A DNA stretch of 64,000 nucleotides from assembly GCA_964304625.1 (NCBI GenBank), contig OZ199840.1:7068001-7132000 (forward strand), in the 5' to 3' direction. Numbering within the stretch: position 1 is the stretch's first letter; each line of letters begins with the position of its first letter. Position numbers and translations under genes: made by a program. The notes below the pieces were generated by a model that was not told the DNA's origin, did no database searches, and saw only the letters and a list, made by a program, of their open reading frames with translations. This document shows, one piece after another, positions 22,871-33,873 of this stretch. The stretch comes from Kudoa neothunni (taxonomy: Eukaryota > Cnidaria).

Positions 22871-25313
22871 CCCTCTAAAGACGTAAAAAAAACTACCCCT
22901 CCAATTACATTGGGGTCAATATGACCCCAGATTTTTATTTGATAAATTTGATTAATAAATTTTTATAATTCCGACTGTAAATTATTAACAAATTCTAACG
23001 GTTGAACTTTGAGTAAAACATTAATAAATAGGCTAATTAATCCGCCTTAATATCATTCGCAACATCCCGCCGCTCGCCGCCTATTATCGTTAAATTAATA
23101 TCCTCAAGGATATCCACTTTTAGGATAAAAAATTGCATATTTAAAGTTTAGATAAGAAAAACACATTCTATAATTATATTCAAACAATTGCAACATTTGT
23201 TGGATGAGTGTACTTGGCAGTAAGGTTTATTACAATCCGAACAACGAAGGAACATTTTTTTATCATTTCCACGAGGGCAATAGCTACATCGGGCCCTCTG
23301 ATTTTTAATTTGAGGGACATTTGTAATTGGTTCGGAGAAAGGTGATTTTCTTTTGACAACTTTGTTATCATTTGAATTTTGATTGATAAGTGGTTGGTAG
23401 AGAGCTTCAGCGATTTCTTTTAGAAAGTTACGACGGGTTTTATTTTGGGTATTAAAAATATTCTTGTATAATGCAAAAGCATTAATCAAGGATAGGTCGA
23501 GAATATTGAAAAAAACTATCATCGGCCATCTGCGGTTGAATCTGCGAACAGAAACTGAGGCAAGCATTCGGTAAATGGTATCGAGTCCCCCTTTCGCTTT
23601 ATTGTATCATATGATCATTTCAGGTTTTTTTTGTGTGAGGTATCAAAGATGTTAATATTGGTGGTTCCAGTTGAAATTAGAATGACAGCTTTATTTTTTT
23701 TTGTTGACATACGACGTTAGCATATTTTTCTCAAAAAAGGCAAAAGTTGTACTATACAATTCCCTTTTTTTTGAAGCAAGCACGCAAGTTGGAAGTTCCC
23801 TTTTGTTGTGGCGAATAGTACCCAAGTATGTCAATTTTTTTTGTAATAACTTTGATGTAAGCGGAAAGAAGAAAAAAAATTATCAGCTACGATATTTCTT
23901 CCAGAGTGATATAGTGGTTCAGAGAGTGATAGGACAATACCTTCGGCAACATTTAAGTTTCGTTCGTTATTTCCATTTTTACCCAGATACGGAGAGATAT
24001 TTAAAACATATTTTTCGATTGGATCGACGAGTAAAAAAAGCTTTAGACCATATTTAGCTGGTTTCAATGGCATATACTGTCTAAAGGGGCATCGTCCCTT
24101 GAATGCAACCAACTGCTCGTCAATTGTGACGTCTTGGTTTGGGTTGAAACATTTTGGTAATTCTCTTGCCCACATTTCCCATACTTCACGTATTGGGCAA
24201 AATTTATCTGTGATTCTTCTCTCATGTCTAGTTTTTACGTCATCGAAATGAAGAGATCGTGAAATTTGGTAAAATCTTGTCCTTGAAAAAATTGTTCGAT
24301 AGATTTCTCTACCCTCAGACACACTGAACAATTCTGCCATGGACTCCTCCCGATCTTTATGAACAGACATAAGGATAAGAATACCTAAATATCCATCAAA
24401 CTCTGTGGAATCAATGTCGGTCCAATCTTCTTTAAAATGGCTGCGCCCAAAAATGTTTGTGCATTCGATAATTCTCTCACAAATACTTGTAGTAAACATG
24501 ATGGAAAGACAATCCAACATATTACGAACTCTCTGTAAACAATAGGTGGTCGGACCGGGATGCGAGTTCATTATATTTTCTGCTAATGTTTTAGAGACAA
24601 CAGGTTTGGTTAAGCTCCAGGTGATTCCATTTTTACTAGTAGTGAAGCTACCGGTCTCAACAATTTCCAACAGTCCATCCGACGATTCAGAAATTTCAGT
24701 CAAAATGTCTTCAAACTCACTTCCTGACGATTCGTATTCACCGCTTGACATCTCAACACCACTCATCGCTACGCGATAAAATTGTGCACAATATTGAGGC
24801 TACTCATGAATTATTCTAATATAATGTTGAATAAAACAGGATCGTTGCTTTATCATATAATTTAGTATAGTTAAAATATATTACGAAAAATATTATTTTC
24901 ATATCAACTCTTAAAATAAACACAAAACTATTTTGTTTATTCAACGATCATGACCGAAATGAAGACGCAATAAGCCGATGAAGATTAAATGAGATTAATT
25001 AATGTATTTAATATCGTTTTACTCGAAATTCAACCATTAGAATTTTTAATACTTTACCATTGTGATTATAAAAATTTATTATTTTAATTTTTCAAATAAA
25101 AAACTGGGGTCATATTGACCCCAATGTAATCGGAGAATAGTTTTTTTTATTATATTTCACAGTCAGAATTTTTTTATTATTTTTCGTTTAAAATACCACT
25201 ACAACAATATAGGAGAATAGATGGAATCTTGTGGCATGAAGAAGAATTCTAACAAAGTTACTGGGGAATCAATTAGGCTTTGGGGTCATATTGACCCCAA
25301 TGTCTTTAGAGGG
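22871..25313 (-). mobile_element. piggyBac element 2, TTAA-bounded
   Basis: TTAA at 22867-22870 and 25314-25317. Inverted ends of 12 bp begin CCCTCTAAAGAC on both sides. Length is 2443 bp. The palindrome GGGGTCAATATGACCCC is at 22912-22928. Its near-copy GGGGTCATATTGACCCC is at 25106-25122 and 25282-25298. Inserted into the Tc1-like element to its left. Contains a minus-strand transposase. Confidence 0.95.
23148..24766 (-). pseudogene. piggyBac transposase 2, nearly whole but frameshifted
   Basis: The 311-codon piece 24766-23831 holds the acidic N-terminus, FDGYLGILILMSVHK, the first catalytic Asp in VTIDEQLVAFKGRCPFRQYM, and the second-Asp region in GRNIVADNFFSSF. The reading shifts near 23830; a poorly preserved stretch follows. 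Then 23567-23148 gives RRWPMIVFFNILDLSLINA and a Cys-rich finger (CSYCPRGNDKKMFLRC, CNKPYC, CCNC). The best preserved piggyBac transposase in the window, but not translatable as one frame. Confidence 0.92.
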
Positions 25314-25488
25314 TTAAATTCTTAATTCCATTAGGCTCTAAAAAACTCGAACTCATCGTAAAAATAAATTTATAAATAAAAAAATATGTGATGCACATCT
25401 AATTTAACACTAAGGTATCGCTTAAAATCACAAAGAGAGCAAACTTGGAGAAAAATATTAACTTTACCATAACCTAAGAATATTTTTG

Positions 25489-27226
25489 TTATACATGATG
25501 ATCTAATAATGCCGCCAGTTTAGAAGATCGTAAAAGCGTGTTTGAATAGCTTTCTCTAGCAATATCTACAGCTTCAGGAATCATCATCATTTCTCGGCCC
25601 AACTGTTCGATAATTTCCATTTTTATGTCCTCGCTGTATTTACATTTGACAGACTGAGCTCTTTCAATTTGGATCTATAACAAAATGAATAATTGCTGTA
25701 ACTGAATACAAACTTTCAGGGGCTGTTTCAGTCGTCGTTTAAAATTTTCAGTCCAAACTTCTAAGTCTTCATTGTTATCGCAAGCATAGAGAGCCATCAT
25801 TTCGGATAAAATAATAAATCTTTTCTAACAGTGAAATTGTTTAATTAGAAAACTGCTTAAGTTATCGAATTTACATTTGAAATTTTAAGCTTTTTGATAG
25901 CGTTGTTTCTCAGACAAGCTTGAATATCGATTGCATTTTTAATGGAAGAATCGTACTCTGAAAGTTGCTGTAATCTGTAAATATCGATAGAATCGAAAAT
26001 CGTGCTGAAATTTTCGTTGGGATCCTCAACTATAGTTGAAAGATATTATTAACATTATCCAACAGGTACAACTGGAAATAGAAGGAGTGAGTGAATCACT
26101 ATATAAATTGATACCTGTGATGTCAAAACAATCGTCAAGACAACGATAAAAATTAAGAATAGAATCCAAAAACAATGCTAAACACAATATGTAGCTTAAT
26201 ACAAATCATCCTTTAATTACTTCCATAAGACAAATTTTGATACAGCGGCAATACAATAAGTTGACTATGCAAATTAAAACAAAATTCGTTTATCAAAACC
26301 TACCTAATTCTAACCCTCGTCTTATCGGGGAAGACCCAAAAACGGTACAAAGTACAGAAACCTACCAAAAGCATGTCGCCTGCGGTATTCTTTTTGAATC
26401 TAGAACAAAAGATGTTAGGTGTTTAGATAAATTAACCCGTTTTCGTTTTATATTTGGATTACAAATAAAAAATAGTCCATCGAGGATCATCATATTCAAT
26501 AAAAGATGCTCCATCGATATAGAATAATGTGATAAGATGAAGTTTCGAATGGAACTCAGCGATTCCATTATCAACAGCAGCAACCTAAAATATACGATCC
26601 CAACCATACATATCAACACATCAATAAATCACTTGGCAAAAATACAAATCGTCGTTAATTATTTTAATTTTGTCTTTAAAATAATTGCAATCTTGAATGG
26701 TTTCTTTAGTTTTGGTTTTTAAATCGTCTGCTTAATAAACTCTATAAATCACAAAACACTTCAAAGATACGATCATGGGAAAATTTGGAGAATAAGTCGT
26801 TGAGTTGATTTTTCAGATCGAAATTGTTTGGGTCTTCCCAAACGTCGCCCGGGAAGGAAACGTTTACATTTAGTGTATGCAGATTTATTTCTATCTGAAT
26901 CGGAATAATTTAATACGATTTAACATAATCCGTATACATCAATATCTGCGGAGGTTCCGTTTGGCACTAAACAACTAAAGAACATATAAAAGTTGTACCT
27001 ACTAAATAAAATATTTATACGTTGGCGGAATCACTTGATTAACATAATTAGGATGACAAGCTGCCAAGCTTTCAGTCATATCTATAAAATTATACTCCCT
27101 CACAAAATACTCATGAAATTCACCGTCAAAAATCACGTTAACTGTTTCACACCATTTAAGATTATGCGACTCTTGTTTATTTAATTCTTCGCAGGTCGAA
27201 ACAGTTGCCTCCTCAACAGCCATCAT
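25489..27226 (-). CDS. HAT1: Histone acetyltransferase type B catalytic subunit (HAT1)
   Basis: Eleven exons on the minus strand: 27226-27003, 26974-26938, 26894-26771, 26727-26633, 26584-26463, 26399-26304, 26264-26221, 26177-26115, 26029-25875, 25824-25714 and 25674-25489. Every junction is GT-AG and in phase. Introns are 28-85 nt. The product is 418 residues; human HAT1 is 419. HAT1 acetylates newly made H4 at K5/K12. Landmarks: ASFIEYDDPRW (186-196), VGFCTLYRFWVFPDKTR (213-229), DCFDITVEDPNENF, whose E270/D271 match the conserved catalytic acidic pair, and a helical C-terminus. The acetyl-CoA loop reads QNLSYG (242-247), with Ser where the first motif Gly is expected. Start at 27226 or 27223 (two Met codons). 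A clear single-copy host gene. Confidence 0.96.
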
Positions 27227-27780
27227 GTTTACGCTGAAACGCGCACGCGCATGGAATATTAAGGGCTGCTATTTATCCCTTTCTCCTCATACATGCTTTA
27301 ATTTCATTCTTTTTGCTCCATTTAGTCGAATAATTAAAATTTTCAACTTTTTCGGGATTTATTTTTGTTGTTCAAATTAAAGGTGAGAGGGGAAATTTTG
27401 GTAATGGTGTACTTACCGGTTACCAAAATTCGGCATGATGTCGTGACTTTTTTCGGCCGATTTTTTTCGTAAATATAGCTCAATCATTTGAAAAAGTTAC
27501 AGCATACTAAAATAAATGAATTTTTTTGTTTCTAGTGTTTCCTAAAATCTTTGTCATAATCCATTAATTGAACATAACATGTCACGTGATATCAAATAAA
27601 AATATCGTCAAACTAAATATTTCGCCAAATTTTATCGAAGTATATAACTCATAATAATAGTAATGTTATATTAAAATCTGATATAGTTAGACGTATATGT
27701 GATTTCGGTTTTCATTTTATCATTTAATCATAAGAGTGCACGTTTTCAACAAAATAAGGCGGCAATGATTATTATTAAAT
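27227..27780. other. 5' flank of HAT1, no other feature
   Basis: Presumably contains the HAT1 promoter. I see no clear core element that I would defend. Confidence 0.35.
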
Positions 27781-27789
27781 AATAAAGAT

Positions 27790-28290
27790 TAACTAATGAT
27801 GAAGTTGATTTTATTTCACAACTTTTAGAAGTTAGTGGAAGTTCAGAGGTTATCCAAGATAAGTTTTTCGAGAAAAGGGGAGTTTATTTCTCTAAAAAAT
27901 TTAACCAGCATGAAATATTCAATGAAATCCCACTCAAAGAATGTAGAATTTTTACAGACTCTAAAAAAGAAACAAGACATGTATAGAAATATTGGAAAAC
28001 GGGAAAGACTTTAAAGGTTTATTTTTATCGATGCTACCACAAGCTACTAGATATTAAGCTCCTGTGTATTTTGTTGCAATTACTGACTCTAGGGGATGAA
28101 CTGAGTTAGGGGTGTCCGGAACACTTGTAGAAGAAAGCGAGCAAGTTTTCTTTTGGCTTATTAAAACAATAAATAAATATAACTTAATAATGGAAACTAA
28201 CACAAAAGTCTTTCTTAAAGATAAAGACATAGTTGAACCATAAGTCATAGAATAAATTTTCCAACAGCAGATTTGCAACCATATTTTTAT
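27790..28290 (+). pseudogene. MULE/ZSWIM-like transposase remnant
   Basis: The plus frame from ~27796 reads LTNDEVDFISQLLEVSG.. and KECRIFTDSKKETRHV to a stop. After a frame change, residues VAITDSRG, TLVEESEQVFFWLIKTIN and TKVFLKDKDIVEP appear. The last pieces have the layout of MULE transposases and their ZSWIM1/3 relatives: an Asp strand, then 'Trp-Leu..F..-N' and a DKD motif. The frame is broken at several places. No terminal repeats were found. The family call rests on short motifs. Confidence 0.5.
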
Positions 28291-28299
28291 CACGTTCTA

Positions 28300-29150
28300 A
28301 AATATTTCAGTCTTATTTTAATGGTTCAAATTATATGCAATATCAGCCATGGAAACAACTTTTTGATGCATAATATAAATATCTCAAGTCCAACATTTCT
28401 TAAATTAAATTACCAATAAGTAGTTATATATTCATATTTGTCAAATAATATTTTATTTATGGATTAAAGTTAAATAGTGGATGATCATATACTAACATGT
28501 TTATTCAGAGCGTAATATTTCAACTAGTATTGTCAAAATTACACTTTAAATATAAACTCTAAATAAGTCGGTATATAAATAATCATAATTCGTTTGAGTT
28601 AAATTAAGGTATAAATTACAACATTATAGTTGATATTAAAAAATAATAAATTTTTCATCATATACTAAAATTGAATAATTCGAAATAGAGACCATCGTCA
28701 ACAAATCAACATTGGATATTCAGCGCTCTTTAAAGTTTTGAGTTAATAAGAATCAATACCATGACTTGAATCCGCATAAAAAGTTAGTAACTATAAATAA
28801 TATGATTTCATTAGTGAATTTATTATACCAACAACTTCTTATTGTATTATGTGTAGAGTTAATAGATATTCAGATGATAAAAGTTCAAAAAATAAGGCAT
28901 TTAAAAATTAAAAATGAATCTATTAGTGAATTAGAACATTTATTGTGTTAAATTACAAGAATGATAGTGTTTTACTTTTCCTAAGTAAAGTCGTTTAACA
29001 CATGTTTCTGCGGACCAACATCCCTCATTTTTTACATATTAATCTATAATCCACTATGGTCATTTTTAACGGAACGTAATCTAAAACAGATCGTTTCAAC
29101 AACGAAAACCCGAATTTGTACAGGTCAATAGACGCAGCCGCGTGGAAATA
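28300..29150. other. No supported feature
   Basis: AT-rich. A 61-codon plus frame at 28766-28951 is not backed by any recognisable motif or splice structure. Confidence 0.35.
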
Positions 29151-29155
29151 TCTAA

Positions 29156-29893
29156 TCAGGGCTGCCAGGGCTTGGGTTTTTAATGGTCACCTTGGGTTCT
29201 TGAGATTTTTTCCATTTAATAGAAAATCCTGGGTTTTTATTGAAAACCTGTAAACATTAAAGAATGTTTAAATTTTTTATGTACGACATTAATATTTATA
29301 TTTTTAATGACGCATCCTATTCAGATTATATCATGCAGCAGCGCCTCCCAACTAAAATTAGTCTTGCACCCCCATTTGATGATAAAACGAAATTCGCACC
29401 CGCTAGCATACGATAAGGTGTAACTGACTCAAAATTTCTCAAACATTATTTTTTTTTGTGATCGAATCTCGCACCCCCAAGCCCATAGTTCACACCCATA
29501 GGGGGTGTGGGAACTATTGTCATGCAGGATTTAAACATTTGCGATATTGAGCGACAACACATTGGATTGTTTAACATGACACGATTACATAATTACTCAG
29601 TAAACATTGTCACACATTATTAGAAAATTTAAACTTTATTTCAAAGCATATTTTGAACTACAAAGTAATAAATTGTTAGTGTATTGATTTGCATTAGACA
29701 TTAAGCATGAGTGAGTGTTCATGCCAAAACATTGCAACCATACTACGATAAAGTTTAATTTAATGTCTGAAGACATAATTATTGAATCGAAAGAAGGTTA
29801 CAAACTTTAATAAATACGATTCTATTTTTTTAGTGTTTTAAACTAGTGTTTTTCTCGGCCTTGGGTTTTTTGAAAACTCTGCTGGCAGCCCTG
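29156..29893. mobile_element. hAT-type MITE, 0.74 kb
   Basis: Begins CAGGGCTGCCAGGGCTTGGG and ends with the inverse (TGCTGGCAGCCCTG). Flanks TATCTAAT and AATCTAAT give an imperfect 8-bp duplication. No coding capacity. A smaller hAT MITE is nested inside. Confidence 0.75.
29339..29519. mobile_element. Nested 181-bp hAT-type MITE
   Basis: The target duplication TCATGCAG is at 29331-29338 and 29520-29527. The ends resemble CAGCGCCTCCCAAC in inverse orientation. The same family occurs at 44858-45031 (shared GCATACGATAAGGTGTAACT). Both copies contain repeated CGCACC-type motifs. Confidence 0.8.
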
Positions 29894-29978
29894 AATCTAA
29901 TGGTCCGTCGACGGGCCATTAGACACTACCTAAATAAAATTTCCAAGTAAATATTCTTCAACATTATAATCCAAAAAT

Positions 29979-31009
29979 AGGCTAAACTGCAGTTTGGGTG
30001 ATTCTTCGGCAAATGTCGGATATATTCGTGCAACAGTTTTTAAAATGGAGTTTTCAATAGACACTATGTTATTAGAAGACTTGTTTCTTTTAAAATCCAA
30101 TTTTGAAAAACTTTTTAACGCGCTACAAAATTTGGGGCTGCTGCCAAAAGTTAAAAAGTGCAATAAATGTTCATCAGATATGTATCTGATAAATCAAAAA
30201 AATAAAAATGATTTGTACGTATTTTTTGCGGCGTTTGCAAAAAGAAATGTTCCATCAGAAATTGAACCTTTTTTGAGGGGTCACATTTATCGTTGTGGCA
30301 GATATTTGCCCTTATGTATTTTAATCTGAACGACATAAATATGTCATATAGAACAATATGTAGACAGCTGGACATTGGTTCTGAGCACACTGTAATTGAT
30401 TGGATGCAGTATATCCGAGAAATTCACTCTGAATATTTAGACTCCCATCGCGAAAAAATCGGTTCTCCTGGCTTAGTTGTTCAAATCGATGCGTCATTTA
30501 TCTGCAGAAGAAAATACCATCGTGGAAGAATTTTGGTCAACCAGTCTTGTTGGAGGAATTGACAACAATGGCAATATTTTCCAGCAAATTACAGATGTTC
30601 GAGACAAACCTACGCTGGAAAATATCATCTTGAATAATGTCGAATTGGGCTCGATGATTTGGACGGATGGTTGGAAAGGATACAAGGATTTGTCCCTTAT
30701 TGGTTATCAACACGAAGTTATGATCCATAAAGATGGCTTCAAAAGAATGGATGGAGTTCATACTGATCGCATCGAAGCCATTTGGGGACAGTGAAAAGAA
30801 AGTATCGCCACATCACCAAGAGGTCAGAATTGATGGGTTCTTACCTCTCAGAATATCATTTCAAAAGAAAATTCATTATTGAAACTTTTAAAATATATAT
30901 ATATTAACAATTAATGAATTATATCTCCATTGATCATGTATTTTACATATTTTATTTTGCGCGACTATATCCAACAATTGCCGAAGAACCGCCCAAAACT
31001 GCAGTTTGG
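29979..31009 (+). mobile_element. Merlin-superfamily element, copy 2
   Basis: Same family as 11085-12123, opposite orientation. The ends contain CTAAACTGCAGTTTGGG and its inverse. CCAAAAAT occurs at 29971-29978 and 31010-31017, a perfect 8-bp target duplication, in line with the 8-9 bp made by Merlin elements. Confidence 0.9.
30045..30900 (+). pseudogene. Merlin transposase copy 2
   Basis: From Met at 30045 it encodes the same protein as copy 1. It has one extra frame change in the zinc ribbon (after LYVFF, near 30226). It shares the two frame changes found in copy 1 (after RGRILVNQ and after AIWGQ). The residue corresponding to Glu in the IDES motif of copy 1 is Ala here (IDAS). Otherwise only scattered base differences separate the two coding regions. 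Confidence 0.9.
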
Positions 31010-31254
31010 CCAAAAATCAAACATTTAGCAACATACTCCATGTGAGGGCTTGTTTATGGAATTTCGGATTTCATGAACATAAAACCCCATGATTTTTTTC
31101 AACTCATAACTAGTAGATAATATATAAATTTAAATATTTCACTTGATATAATAAAATTTAACTTGGTTCTATTAAGGTACAGATAATAAATTGAAATAAT
31201 TTCCATTAAGAAAGTTTTTATGATTCAAAAACAGGTGAAATTATAATTTAAGTG

Positions 31255-31370
31255 CGTTTTTTACATACTATACATTTATTTTGGTATCCATCACTGGTGT
31301 CACTCCTTGATAATATTGCCAAACTTCCACCACCAGAACATTTAGAATACGTATTTAACAACCAAGGTAA
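31255..31370 (+). other. Exon-like open stretch
   Basis: After a TTTAAG the plus strand reads HLFWYPSLVSLLDNIAKL then PPPEHLEYVFNNQ before a GTAATT donor. Composition looks protein-like, but no partner exon or family was found. Confidence 0.2.
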
Positions 31371-31542
31371 TTGAAAATTTTTTCAAACAATACATTCGGA
31401 CATTTAAAGCGAGTAATGTCGGGGAAATATAATATTATCAATACTGTCAAAAATGAATACTCTCCTGAAATTGTTCATTGCGTTAAGTGGGCGAAGTTCG
31501 CCGAAACGTCCCGAGCACCTACACAGATATTGGACTTTAGCC

Positions 31543-31685
31543 ATTTTTTTATTTTAATTTTTAAGGAATTAAACCGATGCGAGTTTTTCAAACACTGCTT
31601 TCTATAAAATCTCAGAACAAACTGCTTTTGCCGCTACATGTACTACTTCCGAAACAGTCCGATAATTTCTACAGAACGGCACTTA
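31543..31685 (+). repeat. Dispersed ~140-bp repeat, copy B
   Basis: Same orientation as copy A at 10940-11084, with roughly 90% identity by eye. Here no Merlin element is attached to its right edge. Confidence 0.7.
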
Positions 31686-31961
31686 GTTGGGCCTGTGTTT
31701 GGTCATAATCTATTAATTTTTTATAGCACCTAGTCGGATAAATTAGATATTTATTTTTTTGACATCTTCGAAGCCTTTAATGCTGAAATGTATGTGCTGA
31801 TTTCATCACATTGGTCGGACACAATAAGTTCATCTTGGTCTCATATCCGCATTTTAAGCTATCGGAGAGAGCTAGATTTTATTTTTTATACTTATAAATG
31901 TCTATAAATAACATCATGTTAGTTTCGTAATAATTGATGGCGTTTAAGGCCTATTTAAAAG

Positions 31962-32022
31962 GGGGTCCCAAATGGACCCCATCGGCACACGCGTAATTTT
32001 TTCGTGCGCGGTACGGGGAGGG
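31962..32022. mobile_element. Solo piggyBac-type right end
   Basis: The palindrome GGGGTCCCAAATGGACCCC (31962-31980) is followed by a terminus ending GTACGGGGAGGG and then TTAG, one base off the TTAA site. No matching left end was found upstream. Confidence 0.55.
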
Positions 32023-32760
32023 TTAGAGCGGAAAAACCCTAAGGTTTGGACGCCCTGAAAGTGATCGATTTCGCGCACCTATTTTCTTGGTCATCAGGGG
32101 ATTACTTGAATTTGGTTTCTTACTGTACTATGTATCTACAACATGTGTCTATGTTTATCCTTCATTTTTCAACTAGCTACCACGTTTATGTAAATATAAA
32201 AACTTACTAGTTGTTTAATCGTGGTAAAAAAAGAAAGAAATCGCTTAATTTAATCACGCGGTCAAAGCAGAAAGGTATGTGCGACCGGTCATCACGTGAC
32301 TTTTTATTTTTCGTTTTTTCGTACTGATTATGCTTGTAAATTATTTAAAGCGAGTAATAATAACATTAGATAATTTTTGAAATCATTTTAAATACGAGAG
32401 AACCTTAAATATGTAGAATAACTAATGTACGTACGAGTGGCGCTACGTACGACCTGCCCGTTATTGTGTTACAGGTTTTTTGATTGTTTCGTTCCCATTT
32501 AATTAAATTCCTTTATCATATGTTTGTTGAGTGCATTGTTCTTAGGAAAGAGAAGTTTCACCGAGATTTAATATGTTTTCTTTTTCATATCTACTTTTTA
32601 CCTAATCATTAACAATATTATCATCAAAATTCACTTTTCTTCGCGAAGAATGAATTTTTAAACAACAGAGAATCTTAAAATTTTTAATTAAACCTTTTTT
32701 TACACATAAACAAGTGATTTAAAATCATCGGCAAAAGTGTTGCCTCCTCCGTGATAAAAA
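32023..32760. other. No supported feature
   Basis: AT-rich, with no open frame or repeat that I can defend. Confidence 0.35.
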
Positions 32761-32762
32761 CC

Positions 32763-33103
32763 CTATAATATTTGTCTTTTTTGGTATTCTGACACAATCC
32801 CATCATATAACGCAATTTGAAGTTTGTTGTATTTTTTATTTATAATTCCTTTACTGAGAGAAAAAAATTGGAGTTCATTATATCAGATCTATCAGATAAA
32901 ATCCTATTCAGAGAAGGATAACTAATTTAAATTTCAATAAAATTCACAATAACAGAATTCATGATATTCTCTGGCGCAATAGAGCAATTTTTTGGAATTT
33001 CAGATCGAGGTAATTGAGTAATAATATTGAATAGTTCCAATTTTTTACCAAAATTTCTTTCTTCTTTCACAATACCGAACGTTCGAATGTGTAATTTAAC
33101 GTA
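32763..33103 (-). CDS. Possible exons of an unrecognised minus-strand gene
   Basis: The minus strand is open for 58 codons at 33103-32927 (RTFGIVKEERNFGKKLELF, ITQLPRSEIPKNC). After a pyrimidine-rich acceptor (TTTTTTTCTCTCAG, ending at 32854) it is open again at 32853-32763 (NKLQIALYDGIVSEYQKRQ). The residue mix looks like a real protein. I could not fix the joining donor, the start or the family. Confidence 0.3.
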
Positions 33104-33269
33104 TTAAACGGATTAAATTGTATGATGATCACTGCCCAATGGCAAGACCTTGAATTTTACAAAAAATGCGTTTTTAAATGTTATTTCGTATTTTTTGGTA
33201 TAACGCTAGAGTAGAATACTATATAAATCGAAAAGGTTACAATGTTGGTTACAGAAATTTGAAAAAAAC

Positions 33270-33540
33270 TTCGACTACCCTATATCGAACCCAGCAATAT
33301 CGAGACCTTGCTGTATTAGGAAATCATTTAAGTTTGAAGATCCAGCCTCATTATTTCACACTCACTCTATAATTGATGTGATATACAAAATTATAAAATC
33401 TAGAACCACGGCTTAACAAGCCGATGACTTCTTCAGTAAATAAAAATATAATTATCCCATCGCGCATATCCAGGCTCTCAATATTGCGTGGTAAAATCGC
33501 TATTCTCAAAGAGCCACGCAACATTGAGACCTTAATGTAA
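33270..33540. repeat. Small inverted-repeat element related to pogo ends
   Basis: CTCAATATTGCGTGG and its near-inverse CCACGCAACATTGAG lie about 30 bp apart around 33476-33533. An ATATCGAGACCTT-like end lies near 33300. The words resemble the ends of the element at 59202-61027. Boundaries are uncertain. Confidence 0.35.
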
Positions 33541-33585
33541 ATATATCTTAAATAGGCTAAAAATTTAAACATAAAAAAATTATAA

Positions 33586-33726
33586 ATGGAAAAATTCATT
33601 CAATTGAACTGGAGATTACATAAAGGATATCATTCGAACAATATTATGACATTTGTCAGTATAATTTGTATATCGTACATATGCGTAGGTGGTACGATAA
33701 TTCTGTTATATGGTATTAATTCTTAA
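33586..33726 (+). CDS. Small membrane-protein ORF (46 aa)
   Basis: ATG to TAA, 46 residues. One hydrophobic span (FVSIICISYICVGGTIILLY) sits behind a short basic N-terminus. No family recognised. It precedes the next candidate gene on the same strand by 147 bp. It could be a genuine single-pass micro-protein or chance. Confidence 0.3.
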   Translation: MEKFIQLNWRLHKGYHSNNIMTFVSIICISYICVGGTIILLYGINS

Positions 33727-33873
33727 AGTATTATTATGTGGTTTAAGCATCTAGTCAATTTACGATGATGCCTATAATAAAGATTAATATTTGTCGACAA
33801 TGGATAGCTACCGATCTTGATTTAACGAATTGCAAATCTTTTGAGAGATTAACAAACCCACTCCCACAACAGA

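Noticed and set aside
26237-26527. 96-codon plus-strand open frame across HAT1
   Set aside because: The minus strand gives an in-phase HAT1 exon series; the plus frame is its shadow.
33178-33372. 64-codon plus frame
   Set aside because: Overlaps the inverted-repeat element and has no protein-like motif.
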